Part shown: one piece after another, positions 1-8,893 of the stretch | Numbering within the stretch: the stretch's first letter is position 1 | Layout: the number at the start of each line of letters is the position of its first letter | NCBI RefSeq assembly: GCF_000430505.1 | Contig: NZ_AUMD01000019.1 | Coordinates: forward strand, 186,001 to 250,000 | Source of the DNA: Eisenibacter elegans DSM 3317 | GTDB taxonomy: Bacteria; Bacteroidota; Bacteroidia; Cytophagales; Microscillaceae | Reading direction: 5' to 3' | Length of the DNA stretch: 64,000 nt | The notes under the pieces: generated by a model | The model's input: the letters and a program-made list of their open reading frames with translations, nothing else | Database searches by the model: none | Told to the model about the DNA's origin: nothing | Program-made: the position numbers and the translations under genes

Positions 1-324
1 TATGGATGAGAAAAATTGTACTAGGTATTAGGCTTCCAAGTACATAAAAGCACTTTTTGGGCAGCATCCCAGCGCCACTCCACCTACTCAACAGTGTATA
101 GTGGATGTGATATTTTTCTGACTTTTATAAAGTTACTGCTTTGTCTTGATAATTCCAAAGGCTGATACTGATTTTCTTGTTTGAGGTATTTGCCTGCCAA
201 CATCTGATATTTTTGTAGCAGGTTTTCAAAAATCAAGGGCTTAGGTTTGAAGCCAATACGATTATTTGCCTAATTTTGCTGTCTACCTATCGGTTTTGCA
301 TTTTTAAGTTTGAATTAGACCTCT
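1..324. other. Intergenic leader with a possible gene remnant
   Basis: No supported gene starts here. On the minus strand, positions 269 to 84 stay open for about 60 codons and read like a protein tail, including GFKPKPLIFENLL and ending HPLYTVE before a TAG stop. A TAG lies just upstream of the open stretch and there is no ATG near its head, so at most it is a decayed gene end. A TAAGTTTG box (305-312) lies 12 bp before aspS, too close for a normal leader. Confidence 0.3.
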
Positions 325-2076
325 ATGCTTCGTACTCATACTTGCGGCGAACTACGCCTCACTCATATTGGCCAAGAAGTAACGCTCTGTGGCTGGGTTC
401 AGCGTGTGCGCGACAAAGGCCGCGTACTTTGGGCGGATCTACGCGACCGCTATGGCCTTACCCAGCTCCAAGCCGAAGAGGGCATCAGCAGCCCCGAAAT
501 CATTGCGCAAATGCGCTCCCTTGGGCGCGAGTTTGTCATTGCGGCTACCGGCACGGTAATAGAGCGCATTTCCAAAAACCCTGACATGCCTACCGGCGAC
601 ATCGAAATCAAGGTCAGCCGTATCGAAATCTTAAATGCGGCCAAAACCCCACCCTTTTTGATAGAAGACGAAACCGACGGCGGAGATGAGCTGCGGATGC
701 AATACCGCTACCTCGACCTGCGCCGCAATGCCGTCCGCCGCAACTTAGAGCTACGCCACCGCCTCAACATCGAAACCCGCAAGTACTTAGATGGCTTGGG
801 CTTTATAGATGTAGAAACACCTGTACTCATCAAATCTACACCCGAAGGCGCTCGCGACTTTGTAGTGCCCTCTCGGATGAACCCCGGAGAGTTTTACGCA
901 CTGCCCCAGTCGCCTCAGACTTTCAAGCAGCTCCTGATGGTATCGGGCTTCGACCGCTACTACCAACTCGTAAAGTGCTTCCGCGATGAAGACCTTCGCG
1001 CCGACCGGCAACCTGAGTTTACCCAGATAGACTGTGAGATGGCTTTTGTAACACAGACCGATATTTTGCAGACTTTTGAAGGGCTGACCAAGCACCTCTT
1101 CCGTGTGGTAAAAGGCATTGACCTGCCCGACTTTGCCGTAATGCCTTACAGCGAAGCGATGGAATATTATGGCTCTGACAAGCCTGACACGCGCTTCGGG
1201 ATGCGCTTTGTCAACCTAAATGCCCTTACCAAGGGCAAGGGCTTCCCAGTGTTTGAGCAGGCCGAGCTTGTGGTGGGGATTTGTGCCCAAGGAGCGGCAG
1301 AGTACACCCGCAAGCAGCTCGACGACCTGACCAAGTTTGTTCAGCGTCCTCAAATCGGTGCTAAAGGCCTCGTGTATGTCAAATACAACACCGATGGCAG
1401 CCTCAAATCGTCGGTAGATAAGTTTTATAACCCTGAAGACTTGCGCACTTGGGCAGAGGCCATGCAGGCTCAACCTGGCGACCTGATGCTCATCCTTGCA
1501 GGAGAGGACAAGGCCACCCGCAAACAACTCAATGAGTTGCGTCTCGAAATGGGCAGCCAACTAGGCCTGCGCCCCCGCGACCAGTACTCCGTACTCTGGG
1601 TAACGGACTTCCCACTACTCGATTGGGATGAGGAAACGCAACGCTGGCACGCCATGCACCACCCCTTCACCTCGCCCAAGGCCGAAGACCAAGCCCTGCT
1701 CGATACCGACCCCGGCGCAGTGCGCGCCAATGCGTATGACCTGGTCATCAATGGGGTAGAGGTAGGCGGTGGTTCTATCCGTATCTATCAGCGGGAGCTG
1801 CAAGAAAAAATGCTTGCCCTCCTTGGCTTTAGCCCCGAGGAGGCACGGGCGCAGTTTGGCTTCTTGATGGATGCTTTTGAGTATGGTGCGCCGCCACACG
1901 GGGGGATTGCCTTTGGCTTTGACCGCCTTTGTGCCTTGATGGGCGGGGTAGACTCTATCCGCGATTTTATCGCTTTCCCAAAAAATAACGCTGGGCGTGA
2001 TGTGATGATTAACTCGCCCTCGCCTATAGCCCCTGAGCAACTCGACGAACTACACATAGGTCTTAAAAAAGGGTAA
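325..2076 (+). CDS. aspS: Aspartyl-tRNA synthetase
   Basis: Class II aminoacyl-tRNA synthetase that charges tRNA(Asp) in the cytoplasm. The N-terminal anticodon-binding OB fold is visible ([19 protein letters not shown]). It is followed by class II motif 1 ([18 protein letters not shown]), motif 2 ([19 protein letters not shown]), a bacterial-type insertion around residues 280-400, and motif 3 near the C-terminus ([16 protein letters not shown]). At 583 residues it is a full-length bacterial-type AspRS. The start at 325 gives the expected [11 protein letters not shown]-terminus. It is monocistronic and followed by a hairpin terminator. Whether it is discriminating or not cannot be settled from the sequence alone; no gatCAB genes are in view (the amidase at 33.7 kb is exported and not a GatA). 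Confidence 0.97.
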   Translation: MLRTHTCGELRLTHIGQEVTLCGWVQRVRDKGRVLWADLRDRYGLTQLQAEEGISSPEIIAQMRSLGREFVIAATGTVIERISKNPDMPTGDIEIKVSRIEILNAAKTPPFLIEDETDGGDELRMQYRYLDLRRNAVRRNLELRHRLNIETRKYLDGLGFIDVETPVLIKSTPEGARDFVVPSRMNPGEFYALPQSPQTFKQLLMVSGFDRYYQLVKCFRDEDLRADRQPEFTQIDCEMAFVTQTDILQTFEGLTKHLFRVVKGIDLPDFAVMPYSEAMEYYGSDKPDTRFGMRFVNLNALTKGKGFPVFEQAELVVGICAQGAAEYTRKQLDDLTKFVQRPQIGAKGLVYVKYNTDGSLKSSVDKFYNPEDLRTWAEAMQAQPGDLMLILAGEDKATRKQLNELRLEMGSQLGLRPRDQYSVLWVTDFPLLDWDEETQRWHAMHHPFTSPKAEDQALLDTDPGAVRANAYDLVINGVEVGGGSIRIYQRELQEKMLALLGFSPEEARAQFGFLMDAFEYGAPPHGGIAFGFDRLCALMGGVDSIRDFIAFPKNNAGRDVMINSPSPIAPEQLDELHIGLKKG

Positions 2077-2131
2077 ATGTTACCCACACTATAGCGGATG
2101 TTGGGTGTTTTTCCCCAACTAGATATTCCGA

Positions 2132-2164
2132 AACCCACGGCTAACACCGTGGGTTCTTTGTTCT
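2132..2164 (+). terminator. Rho-independent terminator after aspS
   Basis: A perfect 9-bp stem, AACCCACGG / CCGTGGGTT with a 6-nt loop, followed by CTTTGTTCT. It lies 55 bp after the aspS stop. Confidence 0.75.
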
Positions 2165-2191
2165 AACGCCACTGACTGCGTCCCCACAGGG

Positions 2192-2216
2192 ATTTGGCCA
2201 CGAATGTGCGGATTGT
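2192..2216 (+). repeat. Direct repeat flanking the toxin-antitoxin pair (left copy)
   Basis: 25-bp sequence beginning ATTTGGCCACGAATGTG. It matches 2905-2929 at 23 of 25 positions in the same orientation. The segment just left of it, GACTGCGTCCCCACA (2173-2187), reappears to the right of the other copy as GACTGCATCCCCACA, as if a longer repeat had been split around an inserted cassette. Confidence 0.6.
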
Positions 2217-2243
2217 GGTGGTATGCATACCTAATTCAACATA

Positions 2244-2591
2244 TTATTCATTGTTGATAGAGCGCACCTTCGAAAGACCAAGTCTTATCTCATCCATTAT
2301 GGGCTTGGCAACAACTCCTACTTGTTTTACAAACCTCTCCTGCGCAACCGACCGCACTTGAAAGCTATCCGCCGCCGAGACCTTTGTGAGTCCATTTTCT
2401 TGATTAGGCACTAGTTTTATCATCCAAGGGGCGATTTCATATCTATCCTTCCAATCGGTTATGGGCACAATAATTTTGAGCGGCAATCTCCCAAGTGCGT
2501 CGTCGTTCACTATGACAGCAGGTCTTATCTTTTTAATCTCGGCTCCTAGTGTTGGGTCAAGATTTATCAACCATATCTCACCTTGTTTCAT
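2244..2591 (-). CDS. MazF/PemK-family toxin (endoribonuclease)
   Basis: 115-residue protein of the MazF/PemK (CcdB fold) family; toxins of this family cleave mRNA in the cytoplasm. Family marks are the N-terminal KQGEIWLINLDPTLGAEIKK, then RPAVIVNDDALG and IIVPITDW, and the conserved SAADSFQVRSV strand near residue 80. The start at 2591 is chosen because the family begins M-K-x-G-E/D-I-W; an upstream in-frame ATG at 2609 would add only six residues. It overlaps the end of the upstream antitoxin gene by 14 bp, typical of translational coupling. The cleavage site cannot be predicted. Confidence 0.9.
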   Translation of the reverse strand: MKQGEIWLINLDPTLGAEIKKIRPAVIVNDDALGRLPLKIIVPITDWKDRYEIAPWMIKLVPNQENGLTKVSAADSFQVRSVAQERFVKQVGVVAKPIMDEIRLGLSKVRSINNE

Positions 2592-2790
2592 AAAAGCTTT
2601 CAAAATCAAGACCGCTAAATGCAGTCAGCTCGGTGTCGTTGAGATAATCTCCATACAGTGCGTCTGCTGCTTTTTTCATCTCCTCTGCCTCCTCCTCTTT
2701 TCGCATTAAGTACATTGAGCGCTCAATCACATAAATTCGCTTTTTGAGAGGTAGTTTCTGAATTTCTTTGATGAGTTCCTGAGTTTCCAT
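2578..2790 (-). CDS. Putative antitoxin of the MazF-type module
   Basis: 70-residue acidic protein directly upstream of and overlapping the toxin. It begins METQELIKEIQKLPLKKRIYVIE, a helical N-terminus like small Bacteroidota antitoxins that start with a short addiction-module helix. The middle is strongly charged (RKEEEAEEMKKAADAL) and the C-terminus acidic, which suits a flexible toxin-wrapping segment. The start at 2790 is preferred to the longer reading from 2865 because the latter adds a non-conserved basic stretch. Assignment rests mainly on position. An N-terminal DNA-binding fold, and therefore autoregulation, is likely by analogy but not shown. Confidence 0.75.
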   Translation of the reverse strand: METQELIKEIQKLPLKKRIYVIERSMYLMRKEEEAEEMKKAADALYGDYLNDTELTAFSGLDFESFYETR

Positions 2791-2904
2791 AGCAAATGAT
2801 TTATTGTACGAAAATGATAGTCTCCCCTCTTTTTCAATACTACAAATCTCTCTCCAAAAAAACAAGGCTCTACCCCGCCGCGAGGCCTTGATATGATGCC
2901 TGAT

Positions 2905-2929
2905 ATTTGGCCCCGAATGTGTGGATTGT
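2905..2929 (+). repeat. Direct repeat flanking the toxin-antitoxin pair (right copy)
   Basis: Second copy of the 25-bp repeat at 2192-2216, same orientation, two mismatches. The toxin-antitoxin genes lie exactly between the copies, 688 bp apart, consistent with a mobile or recombined cassette. Confidence 0.6.
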
Positions 2930-2979
2930 ATTTTGCCACACCTGACTGCATCCCCACAAGTGCAGGCGGATACCTTCGT

Positions 2980-3744
2980 CTATTTCCATACCGTACAGCC
3001 AAGCCCGATGATCTGGTTGTCGGTTTGGAGCTGGTGCAATACGGTGGTATCTTCGGCTGTTGTGGTTTGGGTGTATGTGCTGACAATCTGTTGGTGAAGC
3101 AGCGCTTCAGCTTTGTAAAGCAGGTCAAGGGTTTGGAGTTGGCGATCGGTAAAGGTAGCAGCGATGGGGTTGAGCAACCAATGGGCAAAATAGGCGTTGT
3201 TGGCGTGTTGATTAGGGTCTAGTTGGTGCCAATGGACGGTGTATTGAGCGCTGTTTGGGGTTTCGGCAGCTTCGGACAGGGGGCGCAACTTGCGCATAAG
3301 CGGGGGTAGGGGCGCAAAAGGAGGCTCAAATACAAAGCGCATCACGGCTTCGGGTAGGGCAATCATCTTGCGGCTGTGGGTGTCCATCACGGCCCAGACA
3401 CTGGTGGCCTCGGCCAAGAGCTGGCCGCTATGGGCTGCGGTAACCCTAAAATCTCTGTAAAAAAAGTATTTGTCTTGCCGGACAGGGTAGGTATCTACAC
3501 ATACGGCAGTCCCCATCAGGGGCATTTCGTGGAGTTGCATGTACATTCGAGAGAGCACCCAAGTAAGCCCCTGTTCCAGTAGGTGGTCTACAGCGATGCC
3601 CAAATGCCATACATGATTGGCGGCGGCCTCTTGGAGGTAGTTCATCAGGTGATAAGGACTTAGGCGGCGCGAGGGGTCGGTTTCGTAGCTACGCACCGTA
3701 AAGTGCTCTTGGTAATGGCGTGGGAGCAGGGTGGGGTCTGTCAT
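2980..3744 (-). CDS. Acyl-ACP thioesterase family protein
   Basis: 254-residue double hotdog-fold protein of the plant FatA/FatB-like acyl-ACP thioesterase family; family members release free fatty acids from acyl carrier protein. The N-terminal half carries FTVRSYETDPSRRLSPYHL and the central helix NYLQEAAANHVWHLG. The second hotdog holds LDPNQHANNAYFAHWLL (residues 175-191), which matches the catalytic DxNxHxNN signature of plant thioesterases. Length and both domains are complete. It is monocistronic; its 3' end abuts the right-hand repeat of the toxin-antitoxin cassette. Chain-length preference cannot be inferred. Confidence 0.88.
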   Translation of the reverse strand: MTDPTLLPRHYQEHFTVRSYETDPSRRLSPYHLMNYLQEAAANHVWHLGIAVDHLLEQGLTWVLSRMYMQLHEMPLMGTAVCVDTYPVRQDKYFFYRDFRVTAAHSGQLLAEATSVWAVMDTHSRKMIALPEAVMRFVFEPPFAPLPPLMRKLRPLSEAAETPNSAQYTVHWHQLDPNQHANNAYFAHWLLNPIAATFTDRQLQTLDLLYKAEALLHQQIVSTYTQTTTAEDTTVLHQLQTDNQIIGLGCTVWK

Positions 3745-3812
3745 GAATGGTAGGGGTGATTCATTGAACCAAAAAACAAGCCCAAGCTAAAGAAGATTCG
3801 TAGCAATTGCAA

Positions 3813-3895
3813 TTTTATACCAAGATTCACTTGGTTTGAGGATTTACAGAGTTTTATTTTCTTGATAATTAAGAATTTTCTATTCCCCAAACAAG
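3813..3895 (-). repeat. Dispersed repeat R1 (truncated copy)
   Basis: Minus-strand copy of R1. It starts at the TTATACCAAGATTCAC end and continues through GGATTTACAGAG and CTTGATAATTAAG; the CCAATCAAAATTGG end is missing or eroded. See the copies at 18143, 21117, 25044, 27194, 35436 and 61373. Confidence 0.65.
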
Positions 3896-4309
3896 CCATT
3901 GGACACTTCCACACCAAATCCATTAATTTCTCTTTGGGCGTGTATGGTGGCGGTATTGAGCCAAGTCAAAAAAAGACATAACACAAGACTTAAAGTCAAG
4001 GTGTGGGAGTGTGTATACATCGTATGTTTTGATTTTAGGGGCAAATACGTTTTGGTTTGTAGATTTGTGCGCAGCTGTTGTGTGGGGGAGTTGTACTAAA
4101 GACCGTGGGACTTGATGAGTGCGCCCATATTGTCTACCAATCCCCTTACTTAGTTCATAAAACCAGAGACCACACTCTTGAACACTTTTGGTTTTTGTCG
4201 CTGCTACACTCATTTTGACCTCCGGCTTTGTGGCCAAGGCACAAACAACTACACCCTGCCGCATCACTTGATACCGACAGGGTGAACAGAAGCCGCCAAG
4301 GTGGTAAAC
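3896..4309. other. Gene-free stretch
   Basis: Open frames on both strands here have no recognisable protein character, and the minus-strand frame at 3923-4267 lacks any family motif. No terminator or promoter could be supported. Confidence 0.4.
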
Positions 4310-4849
4310 TTACAACATCCGAATAGTTTGTAGCGCCTCTATTGCCTCAAAATAATAGCTTGGCCAAAGCTCATCTACTTGTTGGTAGAGCGTGAGGACT
4401 ACAATCACATCTTCAAAGTTGGCATTAGTCAGGTAGTATGCGCACACCCACGTACTCTCACCATCTTCATCAGCTGGCGTGGTGATTTCCTTTTTCATAC
4501 AAGGGATACCGTTGACCTCTGCACCTTCTGTTTTTGCTTGTGCGACCAAGTGGCGGTATTTGGAGCCAACCTCTTTTCTGAGGAAATCATCAATAGCGTC
4601 TAGGGTTTTATCATAATCAGTAGATACGCCAAAGCTACGGATAGAGATGAACCCATAGGGCAGCCGAGGTGCGGAGAAGGTGTACACTTCCTTGTCTTTA
4701 TCTATCTTCCATCCTTCGGGTGGTTTGATTCCGAGACCAAACATCTTGGTTTCTTTTTGTGCATATAGACTTGCGCCCGAGGCCAATATCCAAAAACAAA
4801 AAAAGGCACTGAATAGGGGGAGATAATTTTTAGGACGGTGTGTTTGCAT
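4310..4849 (-). CDS. Exported protein of unknown function, PsbP/Mog1-like
   Basis: 179 residues. A signal peptide is clear: basic start MQTHRPKNYL, hydrophobic core LFSAFFCFWILASGASL, and likely cleavage after SLYA. The mature part opens with GIKPPEGWKIDKDKEVYTF, the pattern of secreted PsbP/Mog1-type (DUF1795-like) domains: a glycine-tryptophan turn followed by strands, then a long helix (DKTLDAIDDFLRKEV) and a C-terminal helix (WPSYYFEAIEALQTI). No catalytic residues are recognisable. It stands alone between the thioesterase and murD. The family resemblance is from memory of fold pattern and is uncertain; export is well supported. Confidence 0.7.
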   Translation of the reverse strand: MQTHRPKNYLPLFSAFFCFWILASGASLYAQKETKMFGLGIKPPEGWKIDKDKEVYTFSAPRLPYGFISIRSFGVSTDYDKTLDAIDDFLRKEVGSKYRHLVAQAKTEGAEVNGIPCMKKEITTPADEDGESTWVCAYYLTNANFEDVIVVLTLYQQVDELWPSYYFEAIEALQTIRML

Positions 4850-4981
4850 AGTTGTATCAATTAAAATAAGTTCTATGTGTGTTTATCATTCGCTTTAACG
4901 GCCACTGGCGGGTCGTTAGTTGTACTATCACAGAGCCGTTTTGTGTAGTCGCTAGATGGCTTTGCAAACAACCTTTATCTG

Positions 4982-5135
4982 GGCGCTAGTCCTTATTAGA
5001 CAGATACTCACAGGTTAAAACTGTGGATTAAGCCTCATTGTACCCCAAAATGCGGCCTCAGCTTGTCTCGCTCGGCGCTAGCGCTTCGAGCTACTTTTCC
5101 AAAAATGTCCAGTGGCGTTACAGGCGCTAGTCCTT
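4982..5135 (+). repeat. MITE-like repeat R2, copy A, with flanking 13-bp direct repeat
   Basis: The right end TTTTCCAAAAATGTCCAGTGGCG matches the R2 terminal inverted repeat. The interior holds GTTAAAACTGTGG, GCCTCAGCTTGTCTCG and a hairpin around GGCGCTAGCG. The left terminal repeat is eroded. GGCGCTAGTCCTT occurs at both 4982-4994 and 5123-5135, immediately outside the element, and may be a target duplication. The element lies just upstream of the murD -7 box. Confidence 0.6.
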
Positions 5136-5146
5136 TCAAAAAATCG

Positions 5147-5154
5147 TACCTTTG
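5147..5154 (+). promoter_or_regulatory. Probable -7 box of the murD promoter
   Basis: TACCTTTG matches the Bacteroidota TANNTTTG element, 65 bp before the murD start. No TTTG -33 box is seen at the expected spacing, which falls inside the R2 end. Confidence 0.45.
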
Positions 5155-5219
5155 GGGAGCTATATACGTTTCAACCTTTTGAGCGATGTCTACCTCAAAA
5201 ACTTACCATATTTTTTGTT

Positions 5220-6665
5220 ATGACCTCATCAACTAATCAAAACACCAGCCATATCCTTGTATTGGGGGGCGGCGAGAGCGGCTTTGGGGCTGCGTTGCTG
5301 GCTCACCACCGTAAGTTTCAGGTGCTCCTATCAGACAAGGGGCGCTTGCAGTCAAAATATCGGGAGCCGCTTGCAGAGGCCGGGATTTTGTTTGAAGAGG
5401 GTACACACACCCTAGCCGAACAATGGCTGCGCCAAGCCCAAGAGGGGCAGATACAGCTCGAAATCATCAAAAGCCCGGGTATTCCTGACAAAGTGCCGCT
5501 CATACAGCAGGCCTTGGCCATAGGTATCCCCATTATTTCGGAGATAGAGTTTGGGGCACGTTATACTCAAGCCATCATCGTAGCCATAACGGGAAGCAAT
5601 GGCAAAACCACGACCGCCACCCTCATTCACCACCTGATGCAGCAAGCTGGGCTGTCAGTAGGGTTAGGGGGTAATATCGGGGAAAGCTTTGCCAAGCAGG
5701 TCATTGACGACCCTTACCCTTATTGGGTGCTCGAAGTAAGCAGTTTCCAGCTCGACAACTGCTTCCAGTTTCGACCCAAGGTAGCCGTGTTGCTCAACAT
5801 CACCCCCGACCACCTCGATCGCTACGACTATGTGTTTGAGCGCTATATCGATTCTAAGTTCCGCATCTGCCAAGCCCAACAGGCCGACGACTATTTTATC
5901 TACTCCTTTGAAAGCAAACCTATTGTAGATACCATACGGCAACGTGGCGACCTCGAACCCTATGCCTTGCCTTTTATGATTGATAAGCCAGAGGCCGCCA
6001 GCCCTACAAATCGTGCCTTTGTGGCCGATGGGCAGATTATAGCCAATGTAACCCTCCACGCCGAGCAATCGAAATTTAGCTTCCCCGTCAATGAATTAAC
6101 GATCAAGGGTAAACACAATTTGAGCAATGCGATGGCGGCCATCTTGGCCTGCCAAGCCTTAGATGTGAAACCCGAAAAAATTGTAAAGGGTCTCAAAACT
6201 TTTCGTACCATCGAGCACCGCCTCGAAGAAGTGGCTACTATCCGTGGGGTCAAATTTTATAATGACTCCAAAGCTACCAATGTTGATGCCGTATATTATG
6301 CCTTGGAAGCTTTCGCCCGACAAAAAGGCAAAATTATCTGGATAGCGGGCGGCACTGACAAAGGCAATGATTATGCGCCGTTGCTGCCCCTAGTGCGCGG
6401 GGCAGTCAGTACCTTGGTGTGTCTTGGGCTAGATAATGAGAAACTGGTAGAAACCTTTAGCCCACACATTCCCCACGTACACCAAACCACCCACATCAGC
6501 GAGGCCGTCAGTATGGCCTATGCCGCCGCCCAACCCGGCGATATCGTGTTGTTGTCTCCGGCTTGTGCCAGCTTCGACTTGTTTAAAAATTATGAAGACC
6601 GAGGTCGCCAGTTTAAGCAGGCCGTTAAGGCGCTCTACAAGCGCCAAGGGGAAACAGACATCTGA
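5220..6665 (+). CDS. murD: UDP-N-acetylmuramoyl-L-alanine:D-glutamate ligase
   Basis: Cytoplasmic Mur ligase adding D-glutamate to UDP-MurNAc-L-Ala in peptidoglycan synthesis. The N-terminal Rossmann domain has LVLGGGESGFGAALLA. The ATP site is AITGSNGKTTTATLIHHL (about residue 121). The central domain has NITPDHLDRYD, and the C-terminal domain NDSKATNVDAVYYAL and AGGTDKGNDY. The start at 5220 is chosen because the protein then opens with MTSSTNQNTSHILVLGGG; upstream codons reach into the promoter and R2 element. At 481 residues it is slightly long for MurD. It stands alone rather than beside mraY and ftsW as in a normal dcw cluster. Confidence 0.95.
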   Translation: MTSSTNQNTSHILVLGGGESGFGAALLAHHRKFQVLLSDKGRLQSKYREPLAEAGILFEEGTHTLAEQWLRQAQEGQIQLEIIKSPGIPDKVPLIQQALAIGIPIISEIEFGARYTQAIIVAITGSNGKTTTATLIHHLMQQAGLSVGLGGNIGESFAKQVIDDPYPYWVLEVSSFQLDNCFQFRPKVAVLLNITPDHLDRYDYVFERYIDSKFRICQAQQADDYFIYSFESKPIVDTIRQRGDLEPYALPFMIDKPEAASPTNRAFVADGQIIANVTLHAEQSKFSFPVNELTIKGKHNLSNAMAAILACQALDVKPEKIVKGLKTFRTIEHRLEEVATIRGVKFYNDSKATNVDAVYYALEAFARQKGKIIWIAGGTDKGNDYAPLLPLVRGAVSTLVCLGLDNEKLVETFSPHIPHVHQTTHISEAVSMAYAAAQPGDIVLLSPACASFDLFKNYEDRGRQFKQAVKALYKRQGETDI

Positions 6666-6728
6666 GGTGTGTGATTATCCCCCCCCTCCTCCAAAGACCT
6701 CCTGTTTTGGGAAGGGGGGAGATTTAGG

Positions 6729-7094
6729 CTAACGCTCCATTTCGTAAGCTATTACCCAATCTATGGCCTCTTGTTTATCCTCAAAAAACATCACAACAAA
6801 GTTTTTATCAGCCGAAACTACCGGTGCAATCAATTGTTATTCGGCCAATTGGGAAATCATATCTTTAAAAAGTACAATGACCGAAGCTACCGCGTGTCCG
6901 GGCAGTTAATCAAAAATATACTGATTGACCCAATCCTATAAGTCAGGCGTAACCGGAAATCCCATCTCTTATTCATCTACCACTATTTTGTGGACTTCGT
7001 GCTTGAGCAGTAGCGCCAAATAATTCAAAAACTCTCTGCAGTCTGTCTAAAAACTAGTTTTGGTGAAGATAGCAAAAAGCCAAGAAAAATCCAT
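6729..7094 (-). pseudogene. Decayed STAS/SpoIIAA-like gene with five in-frame stops
   Basis: One uninterrupted minus-strand frame from ATG (7092-7094) to TAG (6729-6731) reads as a coherent protein of about 121 codons, broken only by internal stops: TAG 7047-7049, TAA 6969-6971, TAG 6936-6938, TAA 6906-6908 and TAA 6837-6839. Segments between stops include REFLNYLALLLKHEVHKIVV, EMGFPVTPDL, DWVNQYIFD, LPGHAVASVIVLFKDMISQ and FVVMFFEDKQEAIDWV. That pattern, with VxPDLxxW and a C-terminal FxDxxEAxxW helix, resembles small SpoIIAA/STAS-like proteins common in Cytophagales. Every stop could arise from CAA or CAG by one C-to-T change, and there is no frameshift. Neighbouring genes use TAA and TAG as real stops. 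Confidence 0.75.
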
Positions 7095-7398
7095 AGCTTA
7101 GGGAATGAAATTTATACTTGGTAAAAACAGGGCTACTTACAGCCTTACTGCTCCCCTTGAGGAGCTGGTATCTCCTGACAATTGACAATGTGGTGCGGCG
7201 CATAGACCTTTTTGTAGAGAGTTTAGACTTAGCTCCTTTGGGCTTTTTTGGCTAATTTTAAGCCACTTATAGGAAATAATTTTTGTATTTTTCAAAGTAT
7301 TCGTACCAAATATGCGTCTCGCTACGAGCTGGTATAGCCTTGGTACAGCGTGTTTTAATGGGTTTTTAGATAGATTGACGTAACATAACACTAAACCA
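7095..7398. other. Upstream region of the histidine kinase gene
   Basis: No gene is supported. The stretch is AT-rich towards 7240-7300. No TANNTTTG box at proper distance was found before 7399. Confidence 0.35.
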
Positions 7399-8838
7399 AT
7401 GGATATCAAAACAATACAAGCACAACTACGGGAGCTCTTCCCTACTTTTACCGAAGTCCCTGATACACAATTGGCTTGGCTGGCAGCCAAATCGGAGTTA
7501 AACACATTGGCCGAAGGTGATTATCTCTTCCGCAAAGGAGAAGCAGCCACACATATGTACTGCCTACTACAGGGTAGTCTCAACCTTTTCCTGTCCCAAG
7601 GAGGCAAACAACGCATTGTCGGTAATTACAAAGTTGGTAAAATCACAGGGGTACTCCCCTACTCTCGTGTCAAAGAAACGCTTGGCGACCTCAAAGCCGC
7701 CGAGGCGACCCTTGTCTTGCAACTACACCGCGACCACCTCCCCGAAATGATCCAACACCACCACGAGCTCACCCAGAGCCTCGTGCATCTGATGACCTCC
7801 CGCGTGCGTGAGTTTGCCCAACAACAAACGATGAACGAAAAACTGATGGCTTTGGGTAAGCTCTCGGCGGGGCTTGCACACGAACTCAACAACCCCGCTG
7901 CAGCCATTGTGCGTAGCGCGCAAGCGCTCCAAAAGCACCTCCACGCCCAGCCCGAAAGTTTCAAACAAACCATCGCCATCCGCCTAGAGCCAAACGTCAT
8001 CGACCAAGTCAACAATCTCCTTTTTGCTAAAATCAGCCCCACTGCGCTACGCCCTCGGCTGAGCCTGCTTGAGAAAAACGCCCTAGAAGACGATCTAGCC
8101 GACTGGCTCAGCCAACACCAAGTAGTTGATGCCTTCGAGCTGGCCGAAAACTTAGTGAACTTTGGGTTTACATTAGCTGACTTGGAGCAAATTTGGGCCT
8201 GTACCGGAAGCGCCTACTTTGCCCCTGTTATCCGTTGGATTCAGAACAACCTCATCACCGAAAAAATGGTGGCCGAAATCCACGAAGCCTCACAGCGGAT
8301 TGCTGCCCTGATACAATCTGTCAAACGCTATTCGTATATGGACAGAGATGCTGACGTACAGGAGGTCAACGTAGTGGAAGGCTTGCGCAATACCTTGGTG
8401 ATGCTGGGGCATAAGCTCAAAGCCGCACAAATTACGGTTGTGGAACGGTTTGATCCTCAAGCCAACACTGTGCGAGGGTTCCCTGGAGAGCTCAACCAAA
8501 TTTGGACCAACCTCATCGACAATGCCATTGATGCGATGGCAGACAGCCCCCAAAAAACGCTCGAAATCCAGACTAGACGAGAGGGGGAGGTTGTCAAAGT
8601 GATTGTAAAGGACTCGGGCAAGGGTATTCCTGTCGAAATCCAAAACCAAGTGTTTGAACCCTTCTTCACGACCAAAGGTATCGGCCAAGGTACTGGACTT
8701 GGGCTTGATATTGTCCAGAAGGTAGTCCAACAACACGATGCCACCATCCAGCTTCACTCCCAGCCAGGCAACACCAGCTTCGAGGTTTGTTTTCCACCAC
8801 AGGCGAGTACACAAGATGATACAGACACTAAACACTAG
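7399..8838 (+). CDS. Histidine kinase with N-terminal cyclic-nucleotide-binding domain
   Basis: 479 residues, no membrane segment, so cytoplasmic. Residues about 10-130 form a CRP-like cNMP-binding beta-roll (LNTLAEGDYLFRKGEAATHMYCLLQGSL split over the roll). A coiled linker leads to the dimerisation helix with the phospho-acceptor H161 in LSAGLAHELNNPAAAI. A long helical insert follows (about 180-330). The HATPase_c domain at the C-terminus has the N box (LIDNAIDAMAD), G1 (VKDSGKGIP) and G2 (TTKGIGQGTGLGLDIVQ). The next gene, 55 bp downstream, encodes a receiver domain fused to a flavoprotein and is the obvious partner. The ligand of the cNMP domain is unknown; whether it binds cAMP cannot be judged. 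Confidence 0.92.
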   Translation: MDIKTIQAQLRELFPTFTEVPDTQLAWLAAKSELNTLAEGDYLFRKGEAATHMYCLLQGSLNLFLSQGGKQRIVGNYKVGKITGVLPYSRVKETLGDLKAAEATLVLQLHRDHLPEMIQHHHELTQSLVHLMTSRVREFAQQQTMNEKLMALGKLSAGLAHELNNPAAAIVRSAQALQKHLHAQPESFKQTIAIRLEPNVIDQVNNLLFAKISPTALRPRLSLLEKNALEDDLADWLSQHQVVDAFELAENLVNFGFTLADLEQIWACTGSAYFAPVIRWIQNNLITEKMVAEIHEASQRIAALIQSVKRYSYMDRDADVQEVNVVEGLRNTLVMLGHKLKAAQITVVERFDPQANTVRGFPGELNQIWTNLIDNAIDAMADSPQKTLEIQTRREGEVVKVIVKDSGKGIPVEIQNQVFEPFFTTKGIGQGTGLGLDIVQKVVQQHDATIQLHSQPGNTSFEVCFPPQASTQDDTDTKH

Positions 8839-8893
8839 GGGCTTTAGGTAAAATTTCGTACTTTTCTGAAAAAACCGCCACAGGCATACCTCT

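Noticed and set aside
3923-4267. Minus-strand frame of 114 codons
   Set aside because: No motif, no promoter, low-complexity composition.
6729-7094. Alternative genetic code (TAA/TAG as Gln)
   Set aside because: Genes on both sides terminate at TAA and TAG at family-expected ends.
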